From Bacteroidales bacterium (GTDB lineage Bacteria; Bacteroidota; Bacteroidia; Bacteroidales; UBA932): a DNA stretch of 64,000 nucleotides. The stretch spans positions 28,753 to 92,752 of the forward strand of contig JAAYDZ010000006.1 of assembly GCA_012728975.1 (NCBI GenBank), written 5' to 3'. This document shows, in pieces, positions 25,546 to 34,639 of the stretch (position 1 is its first letter; each line of letters begins with the position of its first letter). The notes beneath the pieces were generated by a model, which searched no databases, was not told the origin of the DNA, and worked only from the letters and a program-made list of their open reading frames with translations. A program made the position numbers and the translations under genes.

Positions 25546-26237
25546 TGGTTAAGATGGTCCTTTTCAGTATCTTCAAATGCCTTCCTCTCATATTCGTCGA
25601 AGGGGAGGCCCATCTCTTTTGCTTTTCGTTTAGATACCTCTTCTATTATCTCCATACGGCGCGTGGCACCAGTCTCATCGAAGATAGCCTTGAGTTCGGC
25701 AAGTGATTCATCGGGAATTTTTCTCAAAATTCCCGGCCCTTTCCCGTCCAGATTTGCCCCTAGGCGTTCATAGACATCTTCCATGTTTTCATTGACCCAT
25801 TTGCCGGTCAGGCCATATTCGGGATGATCCTTGTAGAGAAATGTACGTGGATAGACACAGTAGCCATAGTTAAGGATATTGCTTTGCATTCGGCGTGTGA
25901 GAGGGAGCATCTGTCGTCCTTTTTCGCTTTCCACAAAATAGCCCAAATCAATAGAGAGTGATCTTAGCGCCATGACAACAAGACCGGGAGCATTACGCCT
26001 GGGACATCGTGTCACGCAAGACATACACTCACCGCAGTACCAGATTTGTTCGCCTTTGAGTAGTTCCTCAATCCTGGCGTCATCCTGGCTTTGGACGATG
26101 TTGACTATGTTTTTGGGATTGTATTGGTAGAATTCGGCGGCAGGGCAGATGGCCGTGCAGGTACCGCAGTTTATACAAGCTTTTAATCCTTCTTTAATGC
26201 GATAATCCTGGATTAATTTTTCGTATAGTTTGCCCAT
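25542..26237 (-). CDS. HdrC-like 4Fe-4S protein (first gene of the Hdr-like operon)
   Basis: A 231-residue protein with two 4Fe-4S motifs, CINCGTCTAICPAAEF (near residue 21) and CGECMSCVTRCPRR (near residue 70). A long helical C-terminal half follows. The pattern is that of HdrC, the electron carrier to HdrB, and the 4-nt overlap with the hdrB-like gene supports a stoichiometric complex. It opens the five-gene operon; a -7 box stands 22 nt upstream. Confidence 0.87.
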   Translation of the reverse strand: MGKLYEKLIQDYRIKEGLKACINCGTCTAICPAAEFYQYNPKNIVNIVQSQDDARIEELLKGEQIWYCGECMSCVTRCPRRNAPGLVVMALRSLSIDLGYFVESEKGRQMLPLTRRMQSNILNYGYCVYPRTFLYKDHPEYGLTGKWVNENMEDVYERLGANLDGKGPGILRKIPDESLAELKAIFDETGATRRMEIIEEVSKRKAKEMGLPFDEYERKAFEDTEKDHLNH

Positions 26238-26258
26238 ACTAGTTTGGTTTTAGTACAA

Positions 26259-26266
26259 CAAAGTTA
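26259..26266 (-). promoter_or_regulatory. -7 box of the Hdr-like operon
   Basis: TAACTTTG on the minus strand, with a TTTG (26281-26284) 14 bp further upstream, closer than the usual 19 bp. The 148-bp gap to carB holds nothing else I can recognise. Confidence 0.5.
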
Positions 26267-26385
26267 ACAAAAAACTATAACAAACACATAAAGAGAGATA
26301 AAATGACGTAGGCGATTATGTCAGAAGTGAATCCAATTGACAAAAATCAACCCAATTACAATGTTGTAAGAAAAATCTGTCTCAG

Positions 26386-29300
26386 CTATGAAGTATATTC
26401 ATCCCAGCTCTTGATCTGTATCTCATCTATGGGCAGGTTGCAGAAAGAGATGATAAATGCAGTTGCCAGTCTGGTGTTCGTTATCAAAGGTATGTTGAAG
26501 TCCACTGCTGCGCGGCGTATCTTGTAGCCGTTACTCAATTCGGATTCGGTTAGGTTTTTAGGTATATTAACCACGAAGTCTATCTCTTTGTTCTGTATCA
26601 TCTCCAATGCACTTCGCTCTTCTCCGTCCTCGCTGGGCCAGAGCACTCGGGTAGCGGGAACATTGTTCTCAATAAAAAATTTATAGGTACCATCCGTTGC
26701 AAAGAGTTTATAGCCGTGTTGTACCAGCAGACGGGAGGCATTTAGCATTTCTGCCTTTTGACGAGCATCACCGGTAGAGAGCAGGATGTTCTTTTTTGGA
26801 ATGGTGTATCCTACGGAGAGCATAGATTTGAGGATAGCTTCATTTGTGTCATCGCCGATACAGCCGACCTCACCGGTAGAGGCCATATCCACTCCCAGTA
26901 CAGGGTCTGCTTTCTGCAGACGCGAAAAGGAGAACTGAGAGGCCTTGATGCCTACATAATCAAGGTCAAAGGCACTTTTTGATGGGGGTACCGGATTTTC
27001 TCCCATCATAACCCTGGTGGCAAGCTCGATAAAGTTGATCTTGAGTACCTTGGATACGAAGGGGAAACTTCTGGATGCGCGAAGGTTGCATTCGATTACC
27101 TTTATATCGTTCTCTTTTGCAAGGAACTGGATATTGAATGGACCAGAAATATTGAGTTCGTTAGCTATCTTGCGGGCAATCTTTTTAATCCTCCTGGCGG
27201 TTTCAACGTAGAGTTTCTGAGGAGGGAACTGAATAGTTGCATCTCCGGAGTGAACTCCGGCAAATTCTATATGTTCTGAAATTGCGTAGGCTATTACTTC
27301 TCCACGGTTGGCCACGGCATCAAACTCTATTTCCTTGGCATGTTCTATAAATTCGCTGACTACAACAGGATGTTTCTTGGAAACATTTGCTGCCAGGGAG
27401 AGGAATCTCTCCAATTCGCCCTCGTTGGAGCAAACATTCATGGCCGCACCGGAAAGCACATAAGAGGGGCGTACTAAAACAGGGAATCCTACTGACTCCA
27501 CAAATTGGTTGATGTCCTCAAGGGTTGTAAGTTCCTGCCATTTGGGCTGGTCAACTCCAATTGAATCCAGCATAGAGGAAAATTTGTGTCTGTCTTCGGC
27601 TCTGTCGATGCTGGATGCGGCGGTTCCAAGGATATTGACGCCATTCTCGTCAAGTCGAAGGGCGAGATTGTTGGGAATCTGTCCTCCTACGGAGAGAATA
27701 ATGCCGTGAGGCTCTTCCAGCTCATATATATCCATTACCCTTTCAAATGTGAGTTCGTCAAAATAGAGACGGTCACATATATCGTAGTCAGTAGAAACTG
27801 TTTCGGGGTTATAATTTATCATTATACCTCTCCATCCCGACTTGCGGATAGTCTGGAGTGCATTGACACTGCACCAGTCAAACTCCACTGAGCTGCCTAT
27901 GCGATAGGCTCCGGAACCAAGTACAATAACGGATCTACGGTCTTTTTCATATTCTATATCGTGCTCTTGCCCGTTATATGTTAGGTAGAGGTAGTTGCTT
28001 TGAGCAGGAAATTCACCGGCAAGAGTGTCAATTTGTTTTACATAAGGGACAATGCCAAGGGATTTACGGTATTTGCGGATGCGGATGACTTGTTCTTCAG
28101 TTTCCAGTTTATCTTTAAATACAAAGCGTCCAATCTGGAAATCGGAAAAACCGAGCTGTTTGGCTAGTTTTAAGAGTTCAACATCTAACTCCTGCGGCTT
28201 GTCGGCTTTTTCTAACTCTTTGGAGACAAGCACTATGTTATATAACTTTTCAAGAAACCATTTATCGATTTTAGTCAGATCGCACACCTCATCCACTGTG
28301 TAACCTTTCTGGAAGGCCTTTGAGATGACAAAGATGCGGTTGTCGGTAGGTTCCCGCAACGCCTTATTGATGTCAGGTACCACAATCTCCTTGTTTGCAA
28401 CAAATCCGTGAGCTCCCTGTCCAATCATTCGCAGACCCTTCTGCATCGCCTCTTCAAAATTCCGGCCGATAGCCATTACCTCTCCGACGCTCTTCATGCT
28501 ACTGCCGATCTCCCTTGAGACTCCATGGAACTTGGAAAGGTCCCAACGTGGAATCTTGCAGATCACATAATCGAGAGCAGGCTCGAAAAATGCTAAAGTG
28601 GTATGTGTGACAGAGTTTTTGAGTTCAAATAGTCCGTAGCCTAGAGCGAGTTTTGCAGCAACTGTGGCCAGGGGATAACCTGTGGCCTTGGATGCGAGTG
28701 CGGAACTCCTGGATAGACGTGCGTTGATCTCAATGACGCGGTAGTCGTCGGATAGAGTGTCGTAAGCAAACTGTACATTGCATTCTCCAATGATACCGAC
28801 ATGACGCGCTATCTTTATTGCCAGTTCCTTAAGCATAGAGATATCGTGATTGTCCAGAGTCTGACAGGGGGCCACCACAATACTTTCTCCTGTATGAATA
28901 CCGAGGGGATCGAAATTCTCCATATTGGCTACTGTGATGCAGTTGTCATATTTGTCGCGCACTACCTCATACTCAATCTCCTTCCACCCTTTTAGTGATT
29001 TCTCCACCAATACCTGTGGGGAGTAGGAGAATGATTTTTCCGCAAGGAGGTTGAGCTCTTCTTCATTGTCACAAAATCCGCTGCCGAGGCCTCCGAGCGC
29101 ATACGCTGCCCTAAGAATAACCGGATAGCCAAGCTCTGAAGCCGCTTTGCGTGCATCTTCAATATTGTCCACAGCGTGGCTTTTGATAATCTTAACGCCA
29201 ATCTCCTCCATTTTCTTGTTGAAGAGATTCCTGTCTTCAGTATCTATAATTGCCTGAACGGGCGTTCCCAGTACCTTTATGCCGTATTTTTCAAAAACTC

Positions 29301-29613
29301 CTGTCTGATAAAGTTTTACCCCACAATTGAGGGCAGTCTGACCACCAAATGCCAGCAGGATACCTTGGGGACGCTCTTTCTCTATTACTTTCTCTACGAA
29401 ATATGGGGTTACGGGGAGGAAATATATTTTGTCTGCAACACCTTCGGATGTCTGAACTGTGGCAATATTGGGGTTGATGAGGACTGTATGTATTCCCTCT
29501 TCTTTCATGGATTTTAGGGCCTGTGAACCCGAATAGTCAAATTCGCCCGCCTCACCGATTTTGAGTGCGCCTGAACCCAGCAGGAGGACTTTCTTGATAC
29601 TTGTATCTATCAT
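26386..29613 (-). CDS. carB: Carbamoyl-phosphate synthase, large subunit
   Basis: A 1075-residue synthetase with the usual duplicated ATP-grasp halves. The first is signalled by LLLGSGALKIGEAGEFDYSG and VEKSLKGWKEIEYEV, the second by VLGSGAYRIGSSVEFDWCSV and EFIEHAKEIEFDAV. The C-terminal allosteric domain (about residues 930-1075) follows. With CarA it makes carbamoyl phosphate from bicarbonate, ammonia from glutamine, and two ATP, for pyrimidines and arginine. Its start overlaps carA by 4 nt. Confidence 0.97.
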   Translation of the reverse strand: MIDTSIKKVLLLGSGALKIGEAGEFDYSGSQALKSMKEEGIHTVLINPNIATVQTSEGVADKIYFLPVTPYFVEKVIEKERPQGILLAFGGQTALNCGVKLYQTGVFEKYGIKVLGTPVQAIIDTEDRNLFNKKMEEIGVKIIKSHAVDNIEDARKAASELGYPVILRAAYALGGLGSGFCDNEEELNLLAEKSFSYSPQVLVEKSLKGWKEIEYEVVRDKYDNCITVANMENFDPLGIHTGESIVVAPCQTLDNHDISMLKELAIKIARHVGIIGECNVQFAYDTLSDDYRVIEINARLSRSSALASKATGYPLATVAAKLALGYGLFELKNSVTHTTLAFFEPALDYVICKIPRWDLSKFHGVSREIGSSMKSVGEVMAIGRNFEEAMQKGLRMIGQGAHGFVANKEIVVPDINKALREPTDNRIFVISKAFQKGYTVDEVCDLTKIDKWFLEKLYNIVLVSKELEKADKPQELDVELLKLAKQLGFSDFQIGRFVFKDKLETEEQVIRIRKYRKSLGIVPYVKQIDTLAGEFPAQSNYLYLTYNGQEHDIEYEKDRRSVIVLGSGAYRIGSSVEFDWCSVNALQTIRKSGWRGIMINYNPETVSTDYDICDRLYFDELTFERVMDIYELEEPHGIILSVGGQIPNNLALRLDENGVNILGTAASSIDRAEDRHKFSSMLDSIGVDQPKWQELTTLEDINQFVESVGFPVLVRPSYVLSGAAMNVCSNEGELERFLSLAANVSKKHPVVVSEFIEHAKEIEFDAVANRGEVIAYAISEHIEFAGVHSGDATIQFPPQKLYVETARRIKKIARKIANELNISGPFNIQFLAKENDIKVIECNLRASRSFPFVSKVLKINFIELATRVMMGENPVPPSKSAFDLDYVGIKASQFSFSRLQKADPVLGVDMASTGEVGCIGDDTNEAILKSMLSVGYTIPKKNILLSTGDARQKAEMLNASRLLVQHGYKLFATDGTYKFFIENNVPATRVLWPSEDGEERSALEMIQNKEIDFVVNIPKNLTESELSNGYKIRRAAVDFNIPLITNTRLATAFIISFCNLPIDEIQIKSWDEYTS

Positions 29614-30704
29614 AGTGCTGTCAGAAAAATGTCAAAAAGATAACTGGTGTCTTTGGGGTTTCCGGTCATCTCAGGAAAGAACTGGGTAGAGAAAAACTTT
29701 TTACTCTTGTGTCGGATCCCTTCGTTAGTACCATCATTCAGGTTGGTGAAAATGGGTTCCCAATCCTTGCCGAGTGTGGTTGTGTCCACAGCATAACCGT
29801 GGTTCTGTGTAGTGATGTAGCATCTCTTGCTATCGGTAGCCTGTACGGGCTGGTTGTTGCTACGGTGACCATATTTGAGCTTGAATGTCTCTGCTCCCGC
29901 AGCCCTTGCAAGTAGCTGGTGCCCCATACAGATGCCAAATATAGGTTTGCCGAGAGTCATTGTATGGCGAATATGGCCAATCGTGGCAGTGCAAAATTCA
30001 GGATTTCCCGGGCCGCTGGATATAAGCAGACCGTCGTAACGGCCGACCGATCCCTCGTTGAAATTATAATCCCAGGGGACTCTGATTACTTCGATGTTTT
30101 TGGATATGAGATAACGAAGTATGCTATGTCTGATTCCGCAATCTATAAGTACCACTCTCTTTGAGCGGATGGGAGCAGGGTAGGTGATGACCTCCTTGCA
30201 GCTTACTTTGGCCACCAGGCTGGTGGTATTTGGATCTTCCACATCCCATTCGGGTGATGAGCCCTCGGGAATAATCCTTCCGAGCATCGATCCATTGTCG
30301 CGGATAACTTTTGTGAGTTCCCGGGTATCGACTCCGTAAATGGCAGGTATCCTATTTTCGCGAAGCCACTGGTCAAGACTTTTAACTGCGCTCCAGTGAC
30401 TGTATTTCAGTGAATAGTCGGATATTATCAGCCCACGGACGTGAATTCTCTCAGACTCGAAATGTTGCTGAATTCCTCCAATAGTTATCGCTTCAGGAAC
30501 TCCGTAATTACCTATCAGAGGATAAGTTGCACAGAGTATCTGACCTTCGTAAGAGGGGTCGGTCAACGCCTCAGGATATCCAGTCATAGTAGTGGAAAAT
30601 ACCACCTCGCCATCCGCAGGTGCCATATAACCAAACGAATAGCCCTGAAATTCAAGGCCATTATCCAATTGAACGCTAGATAGGGATCTGTTGAGCAGTT
30701 GCAT
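29610..30704 (-). CDS. carA: Carbamoyl-phosphate synthase, small (glutaminase) subunit
   Basis: A 364-residue glutamine amidotransferase that feeds ammonia to CarB. The N-terminal CarA domain includes GYPEALTDPSYEGQIL and GVDTRELTKVIRDNGSM. The class I glutaminase domain has the nucleophile in GICMGHQLLARAAGA and the histidine in QNHGYAVD. It is the first gene of carAB and is transcribed from a -7 box 23 nt upstream of its ATG. Confidence 0.97.
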   Translation of the reverse strand: MQLLNRSLSSVQLDNGLEFQGYSFGYMAPADGEVVFSTTMTGYPEALTDPSYEGQILCATYPLIGNYGVPEAITIGGIQQHFESERIHVRGLIISDYSLKYSHWSAVKSLDQWLRENRIPAIYGVDTRELTKVIRDNGSMLGRIIPEGSSPEWDVEDPNTTSLVAKVSCKEVITYPAPIRSKRVVLIDCGIRHSILRYLISKNIEVIRVPWDYNFNEGSVGRYDGLLISSGPGNPEFCTATIGHIRHTMTLGKPIFGICMGHQLLARAAGAETFKLKYGHRSNNQPVQATDSKRCYITTQNHGYAVDTTTLGKDWEPIFTNLNDGTNEGIRHKSKKFFSTQFFPEMTGNPKDTSYLFDIFLTAL

Positions 30705-30727
30705 GTATGATGCGTTTTAAGATTGTG

Positions 30728-30735
30728 CAAAGATA
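30728..30735 (-). promoter_or_regulatory. -7 box of carAB
   Basis: TATCTTTG followed by CAC on the minus strand, 23 nt before the carA ATG. No clear -33 element. Confidence 0.6.
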
Positions 30736-30744
30736 GTCATTTCA

Positions 30745-30776
30745 TTGTGACTTGTGTGATTTTTTCACTATTTTTG
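30745..30776 (+). promoter_or_regulatory. Promoter of the C69 dipeptidase gene
   Basis: TATTTTTG (30769-30776) followed by CC, with TTG at 30745-30747, 21 bp upstream. It lies back to back with the carAB promoter. Confidence 0.6.
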
Positions 30777-30817
30777 CCCACCTATCAGTTTACCACTAAT
30801 TAGAAAAATACTGCGAT

Positions 30818-32431
30818 ATGAAATTTAATAATTCCACATTATTGCTTATATCACTCCTTTTCCTGAGCACGAATCTCTACGCACAGGAGCTTTACGATCG
30901 TATGGATGATCAGTACAAGGAGAGTTGTACCTCCATTATGGTAGCCTCCGGAGCTTCATCCGACGGCTCAGTGATGATAGGGCACACCTGTGATTCCAAC
31001 TACCGCACCTGGCTTACTATCGAGCCACGAAAGAATTTCTCAATTGGTGATATGGAATCTGTCTATGAAGGTATGATGCATAACGAGGAGCCCTGGGATA
31101 TGCGCAATGTGGTGGAAAAGGGACGTATTCCCGTGGTTGGGACAGAGACCTATAGATTTTTGAATGTGGCTTATCCCTGCCTTAATGAAAAACAGCTTGC
31201 CATCGGTGAAACCACTACTGAGGGACGTCCTGAACTGCGCAACAAAGCCGGTATGTTTTATATTGAGGAGCTCCAAAGAATGGCACTTCAATATTGCAAA
31301 ACAGCCCGCGAAGCCATCGCATTGATGGGTCGTCTGGGTGAAGAGTATGGTTATGCAGATTGGGGAGAATGTCTTACTGTGGCTGATAAAAATGAAGTAT
31401 GGCACTTCGAAATATATGGTTCGGGCCCGGGCAACCCCAGCGCTATCTGGGTAGCACAGAGGATTCCTGATGACCACGTAGGGATATCTGCCAACATTCC
31501 CCGAATTGGAAAGGTGGATTTCAATGATAAAGAAAATTTTATGTATAGCCGTGACATAAAGGAACGAGCCAAGAAAACCGGTTTTTGGGACGGCAAAGAG
31601 GATTTTATATTTCATAAGATAGTATCGGGAAGAAAACCTTTTTCTATTCGCGAATTTTTCGTATTATCCACTCTTGCACCTTCGCTCGGCCTCACTTATG
31701 ATGCTGAAGAACTTCCCTTCTCCGTCAAACCTGACGAGAAGGTGACACCTGAAAAGATGTTTGAGCTCTACCGTTCGACCTACGAGGGCACCGAATATGA
31801 CATAGTAAAGGATCTCTCCTACACGGCACATAGACGCGTGCGCCAGACTGATGGCATATACAAGGAGTATGACGAGAAAGTCTATCCTATATCTGCATTT
31901 ATGCCGAATGATCTTCAGAATTTGCTCAACGAGATCAAACCCGGTATTGTTGGGAGATATCGTGCTATCGCCCTTGTGAGATGCTCCTATTCACATATCA
32001 TTAGACTCCGCAACTGGCTTCCGGATGAAGTCGGTGGTGTGGCTTACTTTGCCTTTGACAACCCTGCTCAAACCCCCAGAATTCCAATCTATGCAGGCGC
32101 AACTGAGCTGCCTCAGAGTTTTGGAGTATGTGGACAGCATCGCTATCGTGAAGATGCAGCGATATGGGCCTTCAGAGAGACCAATCGCATTGCCGCAATC
32201 AATTGGGACAAGACCAGAAAGATCATAGAGCCGGAGATGGCTGCCTACGAAAGAAGTATGATGGCTTCTACAATGCTGGAAGATCAGGCTGTAGCTCTAC
32301 TCAAAGAGGGCAAAAACGAGGAGGTAGAAGAGTTGCTCAATCAACATACAAGTTCGTTTGCTGCCTCCGTTATGGCCCGTTGGCGTGAGCTCAAAGGCCG
32401 AATCCTGGAAATATTTATTAGAAGTATGTAG
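30818..32431 (+). CDS. C69-family dipeptidase, secreted
   Basis: A 537-residue Ntn-type cysteine dipeptidase (PepD-like). A signal peptide (about residues 1-22, ending YAQ) points to periplasmic location. The likely nucleophile is Cys37 in ESCTSIMVASGASSDGSVM, followed by IGHTCDSNYRT. EVWHFEIYGSGPG and a late DNPAQTPRIPIYAG segment fit the family. The final R-S-M-stop codons are already part of a GTATGTA heptad array. A tyrosine phosphatase gene follows 98 bp later. Confidence 0.9.
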   Translation: MKFNNSTLLLISLLFLSTNLYAQELYDRMDDQYKESCTSIMVASGASSDGSVMIGHTCDSNYRTWLTIEPRKNFSIGDMESVYEGMMHNEEPWDMRNVVEKGRIPVVGTETYRFLNVAYPCLNEKQLAIGETTTEGRPELRNKAGMFYIEELQRMALQYCKTAREAIALMGRLGEEYGYADWGECLTVADKNEVWHFEIYGSGPGNPSAIWVAQRIPDDHVGISANIPRIGKVDFNDKENFMYSRDIKERAKKTGFWDGKEDFIFHKIVSGRKPFSIREFFVLSTLAPSLGLTYDAEELPFSVKPDEKVTPEKMFELYRSTYEGTEYDIVKDLSYTAHRRVRQTDGIYKEYDEKVYPISAFMPNDLQNLLNEIKPGIVGRYRAIALVRCSYSHIIRLRNWLPDEVGGVAYFAFDNPAQTPRIPIYAGATELPQSFGVCGQHRYREDAAIWAFRETNRIAAINWDKTRKIIEPEMAAYERSMMASTMLEDQAVALLKEGKNEEVEELLNQHTSSFAASVMARWRELKGRILEIFIRSM

Positions 32432-32519
32432 TATGTAGTGTGTAGTGTGTAGTGTGTAGTGTGTAGTGTGTAGTGTGTAGTGTGTAGTGTGTAGTGTGTA
32501 GTGTGTAGTGTGTAATATG
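32424..32519 (+). repeat. Near-perfect heptad array, about 14 units
   Basis: Two GTATGTA units are followed by eleven identical GTGTGTA units (32438-32514) and a degenerate unit. This is the most homogeneous array in the window, which suggests recent expansion. The TAG stop of the dipeptidase is inside the first units, and TAG recurs every 7 nt. Confidence 0.95.
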
Positions 32520-32529
32520 TATTTATAAG

Positions 32530-33321
32530 ATGAGTATAAAAGGACTGAAAAATTTTCGTGATCTCGGTGGTATCAAAGCTGGGGATAAGCATCTTAGAAA
32601 GGGATTTCTATTTCGTAGTGAAGTACCGGTGAAGGTCTCTGCAGAGGAGATGCTTCGATTTAGAACCCCGTTTGAGATAGATATGTTAATTGATCTTCGC
32701 ACACAATATGAAGCGGAAGAGAAGCCCTATACTCTACCCGAAGGAGTGGAGTATCTCCATATGCCTATGTTCGAAGAATCATTGATGGGCATAACCAGAG
32801 ATTCAGGCTCTAGTGTTGGTAAATATCTTATTCGCAAATATAATAGAAAGGAGATAAGGCACCATCTTCCGGATATTGAAAAACTCTACATAGATGTGAT
32901 GAAAGAAAAGTCTGTTTTGGAGATGACAGGCAAAGTCATGCGACAGGTAATTTCCAATACTCTAGAGTGGAAGTCAACTCTATTTCACTGTTCATGGGGC
33001 AAGGATAGAGCCGGGGTCCTGGCTGCTTTTCTTCTTTCCCTCTTGGGTGTTGGTATGGCGGAGATTGTGAAAGATTATACCTATACCAACAGAGCCGTAA
33101 GATCCAAAGCGATACAGTACGCTGTACTTGTATTTCTCTTCAAACAAGATAGGGTTGCCGCGAGAAAGGTGTGGCGTGGATCTCTCGCAAAGCCCAATTA
33201 TATCAGAGGCGTATTTGAGGCAATCGAGAGTGATTACGGTTCGACTGAAAATTTCTTCAGGGAAGCCCTTGGTATCAGTGACGAATTGCGTGATGCTTTT
33301 CGCGACAGGATGTTAATTTGA
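32530..33321 (+). CDS. Tyrosine/dual-specificity protein phosphatase-like
   Basis: A 263-residue phosphatase of the atypical Y_phosphatase3 type. The N-terminal NFRDLGGIK and IDLRTQYEAEE segments and the P-loop HCSWGKDRAGV (CX5R, Cys154 and Arg160) are all present. No signal peptide is visible, so it is probably cytoplasmic; its substrate is unknown. The ATG is 10 nt after the heptad array, with no ribosome-binding site. Its 3' end overlaps convergent ispG by 9 nt. Confidence 0.88.
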   Translation: MSIKGLKNFRDLGGIKAGDKHLRKGFLFRSEVPVKVSAEEMLRFRTPFEIDMLIDLRTQYEAEEKPYTLPEGVEYLHMPMFEESLMGITRDSGSSVGKYLIRKYNRKEIRHHLPDIEKLYIDVMKEKSVLEMTGKVMRQVISNTLEWKSTLFHCSWGKDRAGVLAAFLLSLLGVGMAEIVKDYTYTNRAVRSKAIQYAVLVFLFKQDRVAARKVWRGSLAKPNYIRGVFEAIESDYGSTENFFREALGISDELRDAFRDRMLI

Positions 33322-34587
33322 TTCAATGAGTTCGAGAAGTCGGTCGATAGCCTCCTCCTGAGGGACAGAGCGCATTACCGGTGTTTTTCCACGGTAAAGT
33401 GTCACTTTACCGCCTCCTTCACCCACATAGCCCCAATCGGCGTCTGCCATTTCACCCGGACCGTTTACTATACAGCCCATTATTGCGATACGGACACCTT
33501 TAAGATGAGAGGTACGTCGCTTCACCTCATTGAATGTCTCTTCCAAATTGTATTGAGTACGACCACAACCCGGACAGGCAATATACTCTGGTCTGGTAAA
33601 TTTTCTGCGGCAGGCTTGCAGCAAAAGATCTCTGAAATATTCCGTTTTTTCTACTGCCAATGGCTCGCCGGCAATGGTAGCTCCGCTCAGGTCGATATCA
33701 TCAATCTTGCAGTCGAGCAGTGTCGGCCCATATTTGCAGGAGGCGCGTATTATCCATTCATTCCAGTTTTCTGCCCTCACAGGGCCCTCAGAGGCCATTT
33801 GACAGGAATTGACAATCTCTTTTCCTACAGCGATCTCATTGATCGGATTCTCGGTAAGTGATACACGTATGGTATCTCCAATGCCCTCGCTCAAAAGCGC
33901 GGAAATGCCCACAGCTGACTTGATGCGTCCTTCATCGCCGTTGCCAGCCTCGGTAACTCCCAGGTGGAGAGGATATATCCTTCCCATCTTTACCATCTCT
34001 TCATGGACAAGGCGGTATGCATCGCTCATAACTCTTGTGTTACTTGCTTTGAGCGAAATAACCACCTTATGGAAATCTTTTTCTATACACATCTGCAGCC
34101 ACTCCACCACAGCTTCCTTCATCGCAGAAGGGGTATTACCGTAGAGTTCGGTAATTCGTGTGCCGAGAGAGCCGTGATTGAGTCCGATCCTGATAGCCGT
34201 GCCATATTCTCGACATTTGTCCAGTAGTAGGGAGAACTTATTACAAGCCTCCTCATGCACCGGCGCAAAATTACCCGGATTAATACGCACCTTCTCCGCA
34301 ACTTCCGCCGCTGCAAGAGCTACATTGGCTGAAAAGTGAACATCTGCCACTAGAGGTGTCATTATGCCTTCAGAGCGCAGTATGGCTTTTATCTGACGCA
34401 GTGTTTCGATTTCCTTGAGTCCCTGAGTAGTTAGACGGATGATATCGGCTCCTGCAGCAGCCATTTCACGACACTGTGCTACGGATGCAGCGATATCCCG
34501 GGTATCGGTATTGCACATTGTCTGGACCGAAACCGGAGCACCTCCTCCGATCCGTACTCCTCCAATTTCAAATGACACTCTTTCCAT
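33313..34587 (-). CDS. ispG: (E)-4-hydroxy-3-methylbut-2-enyl-diphosphate synthase, short form
   Basis: A 424-residue IspG that makes HMBPP in the MEP isoprenoid pathway. The TIM barrel (about residues 1-270) starts with VRIGGGAPVSVQTMCNTDT. The 4Fe-4S ligands are Cys338 and Cys341 in CPGCGRTQYN and Cys372 in GCIVNGPGE, with the bridging Glu379. Many Bacteroidota have a form of about 600 residues with an extra domain between the two parts; here that insert is absent. The gene follows a heptad array and overlaps the convergent phosphatase by 9 nt. No clear promoter is visible. Confidence 0.94.
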   Translation of the reverse strand: MERVSFEIGGVRIGGGAPVSVQTMCNTDTRDIAASVAQCREMAAAGADIIRLTTQGLKEIETLRQIKAILRSEGIMTPLVADVHFSANVALAAAEVAEKVRINPGNFAPVHEEACNKFSLLLDKCREYGTAIRIGLNHGSLGTRITELYGNTPSAMKEAVVEWLQMCIEKDFHKVVISLKASNTRVMSDAYRLVHEEMVKMGRIYPLHLGVTEAGNGDEGRIKSAVGISALLSEGIGDTIRVSLTENPINEIAVGKEIVNSCQMASEGPVRAENWNEWIIRASCKYGPTLLDCKIDDIDLSGATIAGEPLAVEKTEYFRDLLLQACRRKFTRPEYIACPGCGRTQYNLEETFNEVKRRTSHLKGVRIAIMGCIVNGPGEMADADWGYVGEGGGKVTLYRGKTPVMRSVPQEEAIDRLLELIESN

Positions 34588-34639
34588 ATTATCCTATATT
34601 TTCGAAGAGGGACAAATGGCCCGATATTATTAATATATC

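Noticed and set aside
21261-26237. Methanogen-type heterodisulfide reductase for CoM-S-S-CoB
   Set aside because: All flanking genes are bacterial and of Bacteroidota type; nothing else of methanogenesis is present, so the substrate must differ.
26386-30704. Many open frames of 60-115 codons on the strand opposite carAB and other large genes
   Set aside because: They are shadows of well-supported genes in other frames, with no promoter and no recognisable domain.
32424-32519. CRISPR-like array
   Set aside because: The repeats are 7 bp and directly adjacent with no spacers, and no cas gene is nearby.
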